Assembly (NCBI GenBank): GCA_050084515.1
Contig: CM114274.1
Span: 33,666,001 to 33,730,000 of the forward strand
Direction: 5' to 3'
Length of the DNA: 64,000 nucleotides
Source: Blasia pusilla
Lineage: Eukaryota; Marchantiophyta; Marchantiopsida; Blasiales
This document shows positions 35,815-45,000 of the stretch, piece by piece (positions within the stretch are counted from its first letter, which is position 1; every line of letters begins with the position of its first letter). Both the position numbers and the translations under genes were made by a program. The notes under the pieces were generated by a model. It had not been told where the DNA came from. It saw only the letters and a program-made list of their open reading frames with translations, and ran no database searches.

Positions 35815-36249
35815 GTAGTGACAGGTCCACGAGCGACAGTGACCCCACAGGTGCAACAGCGAGCACCAATACCACAGGAGCGGGCGAGTGTGTCCAGAGA
35901 GCAGGGCGAGTACCGTGAGCCTATGAGGCAACGACCCGTACCTACATATAGGCAGAGAGATTGCACACAGCATGGGAGAGGACCACGAGCGCCTCAGATT
36001 GCTCAGGAGCCATAGAGGATGGCCCCACCACAGCACCAGTGTGACTATTACCACACATATGGTCACACTAGGAATAGATGTTTTGACCTTCGTCGAGAGG
36101 CATGTCCAGAGGTAGGCCGAGGGCATGGGGGCGGTCGTTCTGGAGTAGGTCGGGGAGTTCTTCCTAGACGTGGTGGTTGAGGACCACCACCAGCTAGAGG
36201 AGATGGAGCAGGAGCACCAGAGCCGGCAATTGTCTCACGCATCGATCAG
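35815..36249 (+). pseudogene. gag remnant with damaged zinc knuckle
   Basis: The frame that crosses from the LTR (35677-36015) becomes gag-like after 35815: basic, Gln/Arg/Pro-rich. After a stop at 36013 the same frame continues with HQCDYYHTYGHTRNRC. This is a CCHC zinc knuckle (C-x2-C-x4-H-x4-C) in which the second Cys is replaced by Tyr. A Gly/Arg-rich tail follows and a stop lies near 36178. Gag would bind element RNA and form particles; the capsid part is missing. Confidence 0.7.
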
Positions 36250-36948
36250 TTGGAGCAGAGGATTGCTGCCATGACGATGATACAACTCAGGAAAGGCACG
36301 GAGCTGCGAGCAGCTAGTGTGGCTCGAGCTTCTACCTCTTACCCTGACCTTGTGCAGTGCAGTATGTGTAGTGCAGCTCAGGTTGAGGCAGTTGCAGTGG
36401 TGACTCGGGGTGTTGCGAGACGCACTGAGCCATCCAGAGGTGGAGTTGAGATTGACCCACCGGAGGGGATCGATGGGCGGCAGGCCAAGGTTCCACAGTC
36501 ATTCACAATGTCAGAGGCACTACACACACCATTGATGGTGCCTCGACAACCAGCCGTACCTACAGTTCAGGCAAGTACGTCGACATCACCAGGAGTTGGA
36601 GTGACAACTCCTATGTCGGCTCGAGTGGAGTCAGTGTCGACCATAGTGTTGGAGGTGGCCATCAGAGTGAGTCAGACTCCGCTATTTTCCGCCATAGAGT
36701 TGGCGACGTTGGGAGTTGGACCAGCTAAGGTGTTCCGGCTGGCTGCCACGTTGTGTGAGCGTGGAAAGGTGATTGCCTCTTGTTCAGAGGTAGTTGAGGA
36801 GGTGGTGGACTTGCCCTCTGAGCCGATGCTCGGGACGTCCCCTATAGAGTCATGGCATGCGGCGGCGGCGAAGTTGGTAGATATGCCAGCTCGATCGGCC
36901 ATAGAGCGAGCAGTGGTGACACTTGCAGTAGTGTTACTAGATAACTGA
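36250..36948 (+). CDS. gag-protease linker ORF of the gypsy element
   Basis: A 232-residue open frame follows gag. It starts with a short coiled-coil-like segment (IDQLEQRIAAMTM spans the start) and is then Val/Ala/Ser/Pro-rich. No domain is recognised. It ends TGA at 36946. Its position between the zinc knuckle and the DSGA protease box suggests it is the polyprotein linker; it has no independent function that can be named. Confidence 0.5.
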   Translation: MEQRIAAMTMIQLRKGTELRAASVARASTSYPDLVQCSMCSAAQVEAVAVVTRGVARRTEPSRGGVEIDPPEGIDGRQAKVPQSFTMSEALHTPLMVPRQPAVPTVQASTSTSPGVGVTTPMSARVESVSTIVLEVAIRVSQTPLFSAIELATLGVGPAKVFRLAATLCERGKVIASCSEVVEEVVDLPSEPMLGTSPIESWHAAAAKLVDMPARSAIERAVVTLAVVLLDN

Positions 36949-37729
36949 GCTGGAGTATTTTGCTTGGTTAGTCCAACAGGGACAATATACCACCCGCAGC
37001 ACGTCCTACTTGATTCAGGAGCGCAGCCCTTGATGTTAGGGAAGACGGCGTGATTAGAGCTGGGGTTATGGAAGACCAAAATTGAGACTTGTCTCTTCCA
37101 GATACAGACCTCGATTGGGGGTGTATCACCCACGTAGTATATGACTCAACAGGAGATAATTGTCAGAGTCCATCCAGAGCATGCGACGGATAGTGCTATG
37201 GTGTGCACACGTGCGATTACGACACCAGCTGAGTCATACGATGTGTTGGTGGGGAGTACAATGTTATATCCCCTAGGATTCATCCTTGACTTTTGGGAGG
37301 AGACCGTTGCTTATCGGCTAGGGTGGCGGTCAGATGACGGGTGGATGAGTCAGTTACCCGTGCAGTTTGCGGGACAAGGTGGTCGAGCACGAGACGAGTC
37401 TGTGATCACGTTAGCACCTTTCACAAGTAGTGTTAGCTGGCCAAGAGAGTTTTTGGAGGGGAACGCACATGCGGAGGATGTCCCAGTAGTGGATAGTCCC
37501 ACGGAGAGACAAGCCATGGCGGGTGTCTCTTACCATGTTGGGGAGATCTCTTCACCATTGTGGGGTACGACTCAAAACCTACAGAGGAGTGCCGACGATC
37601 TCGTGCGGCAGGCGTGGAGTCACGCCATTATCCCGAAGCAGCGAGAGTCAGGTGGCGATCGGGCTCGTAGAGTGGAGACGTTGACCCCACTGGATACCAC
37701 ACCCGTTGTGTGGCAATGTCTAGAGGAGG
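36949..37729 (+). pseudogene. Retropepsin-like protease, broken
   Basis: The catalytic motif VLLDSGAQPLMLG lies near 37002-37040 and is followed by stops near 37050 and 37138. The 37141-37755 frame then provides the rest of the fold, including ESYDVLVGSTMLYPLGFILDFW, which resembles the flap and second half of gypsy proteases. Its last ~130 residues are an uncharacterised linker leading to the methyltransferase. Near 37724 the coding register changes by one base into the methyltransferase frame. The protease normally processes the polyprotein. Confidence 0.7.
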
Positions 37730-38687
37730 GTGTTAGATCTCTTCGGAGGGATTAGCACCGGATTGGCTGCAGTATTGCAGGCAGGTATACGGGTGCACCG
37801 GTACCTTTATGTGGAGAGAGATGAGACCGCGCGGCGAGTATCATTACGTCACGTAGGGAGATTAGTCCAGAGGTATCCTGAGTTGTTGCCGGTATCCGCA
37901 GTACCGGGATATCAGCATACACTACCCACCGACATCTCTTTTGTGGGGGCTCAGGATCTGGATAGAGTTGGCACCATTCATTTGATGATTGTTGGATGGC
38001 CATGTAATGGTCATTCATCAGCTGGCCAAGGGTTTGGATTGCAGGATCCGAGGTCAGGGATATTTCGGGAGATGTTGCGAGTAGTACGACACTTGCAAGA
38101 GAGTCAAACATGTTTCGGCATACATTTTGGAGAACGTGCCATTGTTGGGAGACACTCGTGCACGTGTGATAACGAGTGTGCATCAGGTGAGGTCCTGGTT
38201 GGGATCTACTGTGTTGTTAGATGCAGCGAGAGTTGGATCACGTGCCTATCGTCCACGAGTATGGTGGACAAACTTGATACCATTAGAGGTACTGAGTGGA
38301 TCATACGATGAAGTCCAAAGAGCACCACATCTCACAGTGGATGCTATTTTGGGCTCAGGGCGTCGATCTCAAGTGGTGACGCGGGATGATAGACCACCGT
38401 TGGCGATGGTCAATAGGGCGGGGAAGTTGAGGGCAGCCTTACCTACGTTGGTGAGCTTCCCAGCATCCCATGCCTTTTGTCAGTGAGGGCCAAGCATGAT
38501 TTGGGATGAGGTGACCCAAGCATTAGAGGAGCCTATAGCAGATGAGCGCGAGCGCGCCATGGGGTTTACTACGGGTACGGGTACTACGGCGGTGCCAGGT
38601 ATGATTGAGGCATCCCGAAGACAGGTGTTGGGGCAAGCAATGGACCTCAACTGTCTCACATGGATAGTCAGCCTAGGTATGGCTTAG
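37724..38687 (+). pseudogene. DNMT3-like cytosine-5 DNA methyltransferase domain in a retrotransposon
   Basis: About 320 residues show C5-methyltransferase motifs in order. Motif I (SAM binding) is LDLFGGISTGL at 37733. Motif IV is GWPCNGHSSAGQGFGLQDPR, with the catalytic Cys codon at 38003-38005, followed by FREMLRVVRHL. Motif VI is ENVP at 38130. A later block (LLDAARVGSRAYRPRVWWTN) resembles the DNMT3 segment after motif VI. The C-terminal motifs IX-X are DERERAMGFTTG and RRQVLGQAMD. The GWPCNGHS box and the absence of a long target-recognition insert point to DNMT3 rather than DNMT1/CMT, and the motif order rules out the permuted DRM type. Lesions: entry frameshift near 37724, one extra base near 38120, TGA at 38484-38486. 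The expected activity is de novo methylation of DNA; this copy is inactive. It sits between protease and RT. Confidence 0.82.
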
Positions 38688-39226
38688 CAGAGATGAATAC
38701 GAGTGTCATCCATGTCGTCACGTCCACGAGTTGGACCATTTCCTATAGAGTCTGTACAAGCATTGGCTAGGGGCGGGACGAGGAGAGATAGACACCCTTG
38801 GACTTCCTGGGAGGTCGTTCGAGCGGAGAGTGTGAAGGCGGCCAGAGTAGCACATGTTCATTTTTTGGATGTGGAGCATGGTGTAGGAGGTCAGAGTGGA
38901 GTGGTTGTTGCGGAGGTGGCTAGGCTTGCTACATAGCAACCAAAGCGGGATGTTGCGTCCTCTCCGAGTGAGGTCACGATGGAGACTTAGGAGCATGTGA
39001 TAGGTCTCAAGTTGATAGGAGGAGAGCGATGGTGAGTTCATAGGTTTTTGAGAGGGCATGTTAGTTGTTTTGCCTTCAGTATTAGAGACTTGGGTACACT
39101 GAAGCGTCCCGAAATACAGATTGAGTTGGCTAGTGATACGCCGATCTTTCGTCGACCCTACAGGTATTCTAATATGGGGCGAGCCTTGATTCAGAGCAGG
39201 AGTCGGGACTTGTTGGAGAAAGACTT
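38688..39226 (+). pseudogene. Linker and start of reverse transcriptase
   Basis: The 38703-38936 frame has RDRHPWTSWEVVR, which recurs as KHPWTSWDML in the minus relative, so it is conserved within the family. From 39048 another frame gives SIRDLGTLKRPEIQIELASD and TPIFRRPYRYSNMGRALIQ, the region that leads into gypsy RT. A frameshift near 39220 separates it from the main RT frame. Function of the linker is unknown. Confidence 0.65.
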
Positions 39227-39853
39227 GTGGAGTTATCACATGGGGAGTATGCATCTGCCACAGTCATGTCGGCGAAGAATAATATGTATGGCAATTGGAC
39301 GGATAGGCGGATGTATGGAGATTACCGTCCTATCAACCGAGAGACGAGGTCAGATCGGTACGCCATGCCTAATCTTGATGAGATCTTTGATGCGGTAGGG
39401 CATGCAAAGATCTTCAGTACTTTAGATCTCCGTGTCGGCTATCATTTGCTTCCTATCAAGTTGGAGGACACGGAGAAGATAGCATTCTGGGGGATAGATC
39501 AATTCGGGAGAGATTGCTTGTATCAATGGCGGTTCTTACCATTTGGGTTGACGAACGCGCTTGCACAGTTTCAGAGAGTGATGGATAGGATTCTGGATGG
39601 CTTGGATTTTGTACGATGTTACATAGATGATATTCTTATCTTTAGTTCCACGATTGAGGAGCATGAGCGACACTTGGAGGAGGTGTTTCGGCGATTGCAA
39701 TTACATGGACTGAAGTTACATCCAGGCAAGTGCAGATTCTTTCAAGAGCAGATTGAGTACTTGGGACACAACATATACCCGAGTGGGTCAGGCATTCAGC
39801 ACACGAAGGTGGAGGCTATTGCGCAGATTCCACGCCCTACAGGTGCGAGTTAA
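39227..39853 (+). pseudogene. Gypsy reverse transcriptase (mostly intact frame)
   Basis: The uninterrupted 208-residue frame covers fingers and palm: MYGDYRPINRETRSDRYAMP, IFSTLDLRVGYHLLPIK, LYQWRFLPFGLTNALAQFQR and the active site RCYIDDILIFSS (catalytic Asp pair at 39626-39631), then KLHPGKCRFFQEQIEYLGH. The frame stops at 39851. It lacks its own start because it was part of the polyprotein. RT copies the element RNA to DNA. Among the coding parts of this element this is the best preserved. Confidence 0.92.
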
Positions 39854-40827
39854 GTCCGAGCATTTTTTGGACTGGAAAACTTCTATCGACGGTATGTCAA
39901 GGGTTTTAGTGCGATCGCAAAGTCTTTGACCTTGTTGACGAGACTTGATCAGGTTTGGTTGTGGGGAGATGATCTGGAGCAAGCATTTTAGGAGCTCAAG
40001 GATAGTTTGACGTCCTCACCCATTTTACAGAGATTAGGGGTCGCACATTCCAGTTAGGGGTTAGGGGTTAGGTTAGGGGTCGCACATTCCAGTTACATAC
40101 GGATTGGGGCATGTTGGGTCTAGGAGGAGTACTTACTCAGAGGGATGACGAGGAGAGGGAGTTCGTTGTGGCTTACGTGAGCCGATCAAAAAATATTGCA
40201 GAGGCAAAGTACAACTCTTACGAGGGAGAGTGCTTGGCAACAGTGTGGGCCATGGCACATTTCTGGTGCTATGTATTCGGCAACCCTTTCACACTTATCA
40301 CAAATCATCAGCCGTTGAGGTGGTTGATGGAGTCCGACAAGCTTACGGGAAAGCTTGCCATGTGGGCTCTACTACTATAGGAGTATGAGTTTGAGGTGGT
40401 TCATAGGCCAGGTCGCCTAAACCACGATGCGGATGGGTTGAGTCGTAACCCATGTCCGAGTCAAAGAGACGACACAGGAGCTCGATGGCACGGAGAGAGT
40501 GATGAGGAAATGGTGCCCGGGTGGCATGCGTCTGCCTATCTTTGTTGGTTGACTATGGTAGGTCAATCGCATGTGATAACTCCAGTGGTGGGATTGGATG
40601 ATGAGTCTTTGGATCCGGAGGTCAGTGAGGAGGCGACAAGAGGTCGTGATATCCATGACGACGTGGAGGTTTTGGAGTTCTTGCGCACTTGCGTCATAGC
40701 GAGCATAGTGAGTGCTAGGGAGCGGGATCGGATCCTACAGAGAACCAGGAGGCTCAGGTGGGAGGGGACTCACATTTTGCGGGTATGGGGAGATGGTAGG
40801 ATACGAGTGGTACCTCATCCTTCCTAG
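39854..40827 (+). pseudogene. RT connection and RNase H, with internal duplication
   Basis: After the stop at 39851 the sequence reads FFGLENFYRRYVKGFSAIAK, then a stop near 39988 and a small duplication at 40034-40095. RNase H follows with LHTDWGMLGLGGVLTQRDDE (first Asp), YEGECLATVWAMAHFWCYVF (Glu), ITNHQPLRWLMESDKLTGKL and, after a stop at 40378, VVHRPGRLNHDADGLSRNPC. The 40396-40827 frame continues into the acidic linker before the integrase. The domain normally degrades RNA in RNA-DNA hybrids. Confidence 0.88.
40034..40095 (+). repeat. Tandem duplication with telomere-like filler
   Basis: The 23-bp segment TTAGGGGTCGCACATTCCAG plus TTA occurs at 40034-40056 and again at 40073-40095. Between them is GGGGTTAGGGGTTAGG, so the junction reads as TTAGGGG/TTAGG units. 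It disrupts the RNase H frame. Confidence 0.85.
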
Positions 40828-42096
40828 CGAGCACGTGTAGTTTGACATGCCTATGAGGAGTTGGGGCATTTTGGAGTAAAGCGTACTTACAACTTACTCC
40901 AGATTCAGTATTGGTGGCGCAACATGCATACTGGGGTACAGCAGTTTGTGGTCAGATGTATGATATGTGATAGAGTGTGAGCATCCTTCAATGCTCCCAC
41001 TCCGCAGTTACATCCTTTTCTGATTATGGGTTTAGGTTATTGGTGGAGTTTAGACTTTGCGGGACCTTTGCCATTGACAGGGCGTCATCATAGGTACGTG
41101 TTGGTCGTGGTGGATCATTTTTCCAAGTGGATAGAGTTGGTGGCATTACCGGACAAGGCGAGAGAGGGAACAGCTTATGCGTTTCTAGATCGTGTGCTTA
41201 GTCACTTTGGTGCACCGGCGGAGGTGTTGACTGACCAGGGTACTGAGTTCAGGGGAGAGTTTCAGGCCTTGTGTGATCAGGCCTTGATAGATCACCGCAC
41301 CACATCCAGAGATCATCGTGAGGTGGATAGGTTGGCGGAGAGAGTAGTACAGACGGTGAAGAGAGGATTGCGCAAGTATGGCTTGCAGCGAGGACAGTTG
41401 AGGGAGTGGGACCTATAATTGCCATGGTTGGCTATGGGTTATTGGTTTAGTCGGCAGGCATCCTTGGCGTCATTTTCACCGTACGTTTTGCTCTTTGGGA
41501 GAGAGCCAGATTTACCTACAGCTATTCGACGTGACATGGCGAAGGTGTAAGATCTTGATGATCCATATGTGTGGATACAAGCGTGTTCTCAGAGGACGGA
41601 GATTTTTTGTAGAGTTATGCCTATGGACTTTGAGAACTTAGCTATTGCTCAGCATAGAGATACACTGAGGTATGTGACCATTTGTGCAGGAGGTTATCGT
41701 CCAGGGACTAGGAGGTTTCATCCTGGAAATTACATGTATTTACAGCAGGCGGCACCCACGACTCTAGATGTCACTGCAGGGCGCACAATCCTACGTGTGC
41801 ACGAGGTATTACCGAACGGAGTCCTCATGTTGGAGGGATGGGATGGTATGGTTTGGAAGGATCATGTGCACAATTGTGCACCATGTCATCTTCTGAACAT
41901 AGACGCGATTGTGGATCCAAGCTTGGTAGTGGTACCTGCAAGCTTGAGGTGTATGTTGTGCGGATCTGCGAGGGGTACAGCCACCATGTTGGTATGTGAT
42001 GGTTATTCTCGAGGGTGGCATATGTCATGTCTGACACCCCCCCCCCCTTCTTGATGTAGTTTCCACGGGACGATGGATGTGTCCGAGATGTGTATA
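40828..42096 (+). pseudogene. Integrase with C-terminal PHD finger
   Basis: The zinc-binding half is at about 40840-40980 (ELGHFGVKRTYNLLQ, MICDR). The core frame 41026-41418 has WWSLDFAGPLPLTGRHHRYV (first Asp) and VLTDQGTEFRGEF (second Asp), with the Glu region degraded (REVDRLAERVVQTVKRG). Stops fall near 41416 and 41548. The 41569-42054 frame gives the integrase tail, then a PHD finger at 41950-42093: CMLC, CDGYSRGWHMSC and, beyond an 11-base C run (42037-42047) that shifts the frame, GRWMCPRC. The Cys4-His-Cys3 order with W-H-x2-C and W-x-C-P-x-C is diagnostic. Integrase inserts the cDNA; PHD fingers read histone H3 tails, so targeting is a reasonable inference. Confidence 0.85.
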
Positions 42097-42160
42097 GGGT
42101 AGTAGGTCATGTCACAGAGATGTGATATTTTCTATCTGGAGTTAGGGGGATCCAACTGCC

Positions 42161-42177
42161 AGCTAGGGGGGCGGTTG
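42161..42177 (+). promoter_or_regulatory. Polypurine tract of the gypsy element
   Basis: AGCTAGGGGGGCGGT lies directly before TGTGATCTCC at 42178. Related purine-rich tracts hold the same place in the minus relative (next to 34945) and at 16258, each followed by a TG-starting LTR-like sequence. Confidence 0.6.
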
Positions 42178-42313
42178 TGTGATCTCCATGTATATGTATG
42201 AGTTGATTTCTGTACATGTGTGGATCTACCCATGTGTGAGGAAGATCGGTGTTGTGTGGTGTAGATATGACCAACGACGTATGTTGTGTAGCGATATGTA
42301 TGCGCACGACAAT
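42178..42313 (+). repeat. Extra copy of the LTR end
   Basis: TGTGATCTCC...GCGCACGACA (42178-42311) matches 42797-42930 along its whole 134 bases, with about ten differences. It is separated from the LTR at 42314 by the dinucleotide AT. Confidence 0.85.
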
Positions 42314-42930
42314 TGTCACATCTGAGTAGCCGCTAGGCCGAGATCTATCGTGGATAGGGCGTAAGAGCCAGCGGACTATCTTGAGTGTAACTTTGTCCCA
42401 CGGTGTCGGATGAGATTGAGGATAGGTCCATTGTGTCAAGAACATCGTTTCTGACAACTTTCCTGTTGAGGTCTTTCACAACCGGGTGACTTGTTGACCA
42501 CATCACCCGCCCTTGGTAATCTGTGCGCGCAGGTTACTAGGAGGATAGTTATTTTTAGGGGAAGAGCCTTTTGGCTCTTCCCAACCCTATATAAGGGAGG
42601 AAGATGGCTTTCCCAAGCCATCTTTCTCATGTTGGGCTGTTAGAGCACCTCTCTTGTATGTGTGTGAGATAGGACTAGGGTGCTAGCGTCCGCATTCCTT
42701 GTTAGCGTAGGGTGGACAAGGCTCGATATGCCGATGTAGATTGAGGAGTGGAGTTTTAGGCCAGGTGCGCCATTTTTACTACTCTTTATTTTTTTTTGTG
42801 ATCTCCAAATATATGTATGAGTTGATTACTGTACATGTGTGGATCTACCCGTGTGTGGGGAAGATCGGTGTTGTGTGGTGTAGATGTGACCAGAAATGTA
42901 TGTTGTGTAGCGATATGTATGCGCATGACA
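42314..42930 (+). repeat. Right LTR (617 bp as delimited by insertion ends)
   Basis: It starts TGTCACATCTGAG and ends GCGCATGACA, the exact ends that abut the TCTC duplication. It contains TATA-like CCCTATATAAGGG at 42585-42597, with perfect hairpins on either side (42559-42582 and 42603-42622). The first 315 bases match the left LTR part. The last 134 bases match 42178-42311. Confidence 0.82.
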
Positions 42931-43430
42931 TCTCCTTGATGAAACATCCTGATAATCGGTCGATAACCACCTCCTCAAATACCTCAAAGTATCCCCATGT
43001 TACGCAATTGCGAAGTTCTCAAACACCATGGGTATTGCTCTCCAAAACAACTCTGCCCTTTGAGAACATGCTCAATTGCATCCATACATCAGGGTCGTTG
43101 AAGTTCCAAACCTCACTAGCATCTCAACAAATGGTCATAGGTAAGTCAGGATCTAGGCCATACAACAACAAATATAATGAGAAAGACGCTTAAGATTTTT
43201 TCTTGTTGAATTTCTATCCCATCACCAACCACAGCAACTAGAGGCCCCAATCTCCTAGGTGATCTCTCTATAAGACATGCTTGTGTAAACCTCTCTTCAT
43301 TGTGATTCACCCTCTCAATCCTCGTGAATATCTCAACCACATGTCACCTCCTCATCTGCCTCTAGATCTAAGGAATCTCCATCAGACCTCGTCATCAAAA
43401 TCTTGACACTCTGGCTCTCTATAGCCAACA
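42931..43430 (-). pseudogene. Integrase fragment of the minus-strand relative
   Basis: On the minus strand the sequence corresponds to plus-copy positions from about 41330 to 41730: RVNHNEERFTQACL, then LLLYGLDPDLP, then DPDVWMQL, then GGGYRPIIRMFHQG at the insertion border. Upstream, near 43400-43330, it jumps directly to SLDLEADEEV and DIHED, the equivalent of plus-copy 40615-40660. About 600 bases with the zinc-binding and catalytic core are therefore deleted. Stops are frequent. Confidence 0.75.
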
Positions 43431-43439
43431 AGCCTGAAT

Positions 43440-44230
43440 AGGATGATGCGTACCATCAAGGCACCAACTCTTCATCATTCTCTCCATGCCAACGAGCTCC
43501 AGTCACATCTTGCTGACTCGGGTATGGGTTATGGCTCAAACCAGATGCATCTTGGTTGAGATCCCATATTGATGTACCACATGGAAATCGTACTCCTGCA
43601 GCAATAGAGCCCACCTCACAAGCTTCCCTGTAAGCTTTTGGGATTCCATGAACCACCTAAGTGATTGATAATCAATGATCATTTAAAGGGATCGCCAAAT
43701 AAGTGACACCTGAAATGTGCGATAGCCCACACTACAACCAAGCACTCACCCTCATACGAGATATACTTTACCTTTGCAGCATTTTTCAAACGATTAGCAT
43801 AAGCCACCATAAACTCTCTATCCTCATCATCATGTTGGATAACCACCGCTCCAAGTCCCAATATATTCCAATTTGTATGTAATTGGAAAAGACAATCCCT
43901 GATCAGTCTCCTCAATACGATGTTGACATGTCCTTAAGCAGTTGAAATGTTTTCTTCTGCTCATCCCCTAATGCCATTCATGATCCACCTTGGTTAGCAA
44001 GGTTAGTGGCCTTGCATGCCCAATAACATCAAAGATTTCCTCATGAGTGGGCATGGCTTACTTATCGGACTTCCTTTTCCGATTGATAGGTTGATAGTCT
44101 CCATACATCTGTCTATTCGTCCAATTTCCATGCACATCCTTCTTGGCGGGTACAACAAGGAAAGAGGCATACTCTCTACTAGTCCTTCTCCGACCAAGTG
44201 CTGGCTCTAGCTCTCAATCAAGGTCCTCTC
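43440..44230 (-). pseudogene. RNase H and RT fragments of the minus-strand relative
   Basis: The frame 43915-43679 matches RNase H (GLGAVVIQHDDEDREFMVAY, YEGECLVVVWAIAHFRCHLF). 43656-43456 matches the following segment (GLSHNPYPSQQDVTGARWHG). The part at 44200-44000 carries an RT start (EIGRIDRCMETINLSIGKG is a shifted reading of the YGNWTDR region). Most of the RT palm is missing between about 44000 and 43930. All parts are colinear with the plus copy. Confidence 0.75.
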
Positions 44231-44459
44231 CATATCACTATACTTGTAGGGTCAGCAAAAGATCGGTGTGTTGCTAGACATCTCAATGCAAATCCTTGGA
44301 CCTTTTAGCATACCCAAATCATGGATACTAAATGCAAGGCGCTCTTATGAATCCTAAGAAATTGATGCATCCAATGCCAACTTAGGGTCTGTGTCTTGCT
44401 CCCAAGTCTCCATCTTGACTATAGTAGGACTCTCGAGCGCGAATATCCGTGGTTGCGCA

Positions 44460-45000
44460 ATCCGATCTCAAACAAAAAAACTTGAATGCTCCCCTACAAC
44501 TAGCCCTGAAGTCTCATCTTCTCGATCTGTAGGCTCATTAACCACGCTCACTATTGTGGTTGTCATATCCCGGCGTATTTGCAACATATCCCAAGAAGTC
44601 CAAGGGTGTTTCTCCCCATCATCCCTTTGATATCGATCTCCTCGGAGTGCCCCCAACGACTTCTTGAATCGTCTAGGTAGAGATAGGGCTCACCAATGCA
44701 ACAATTTTGACATGTCATAATCTCATGTGACGTTGCTTAGCTACTCTTAAGTTAATCATCCATGTCAAGAAATTCATGTCCATTGCCTAACCCAAGACAT
44801 GATGTCGTGCATGATGGCTCTAATCGTGATGATATTATCGTCACTCATGTGGGAAATCTCATTGCTTGCTCTTGCTCATCAACATTGGGCTCCACCAATC
44901 GTTGTGTTTGATCATCCCAAACCAAGCCTAGAATGGTGTCGTGTCGAGAGCTTTTCTTTGAGTAAGAGTTGACCTTCCAACTGCGGCAGACCTGGTTGAT
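44460..45000 (-). pseudogene. Methyltransferase C-terminal remnant of the minus-strand relative
   Basis: The minus strand reads LVWDDQTQRLVEPNVDEQEQ then AMRF (frame ending at 44845), equivalent to IWDEVTQALEEPIADERERA in the plus copy. In another register about 44840-44730 gives SCLGLGNGHEFLDMD, equivalent to the RRQVLGQAMD block. KHPWTSWDML follows at about 44610. Motifs I-VI are absent; similarity ends near 45180. This shows that the methyltransferase was present in the common ancestor of the two copies. Confidence 0.65.

Larger units (their letters stand above)
35500..42930 (+). mobile_element. Ty3/gypsy retrotransposon encoding a DNMT3-like methyltransferase and a PHD finger
   Basis: The order is: LTR part (35500-35814), gag remnant, linker, protease, DNMT3-like methyltransferase, RT, RNase H, integrase with PHD finger, polypurine tract, LTR sequence. 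It begins TGTCACATCTGAG and ends GCGCATGACA, is flanked by TCTC on both sides (35496-35499, 42931-42934), and lies in the integrase of a minus-strand relative. The left LTR lacks its 3' part, and the gag start and primer site are gone. At the right end the sequence corresponding to the LTR end occurs twice (42178-42311 and 42797-42930). The 315-bp LTR blocks at 35500 and 42314 differ at about 18 positions by eye, so the insertion is of moderate age. Several stops and frameshifts rule out a functional polyprotein. Confidence 0.87.

Noticed and set aside
36250-36948. Considered as an independent host gene
   Set aside because: It lies in frame order between the zinc knuckle and protease of the gypsy element and is best read as part of its polyprotein.
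37730-38311. Considered as an insertion of a host methyltransferase gene into a retrotransposon
   Set aside because: The methyltransferase tail is also in the minus-strand relative at the same place, so it is an ancestral part of the element.
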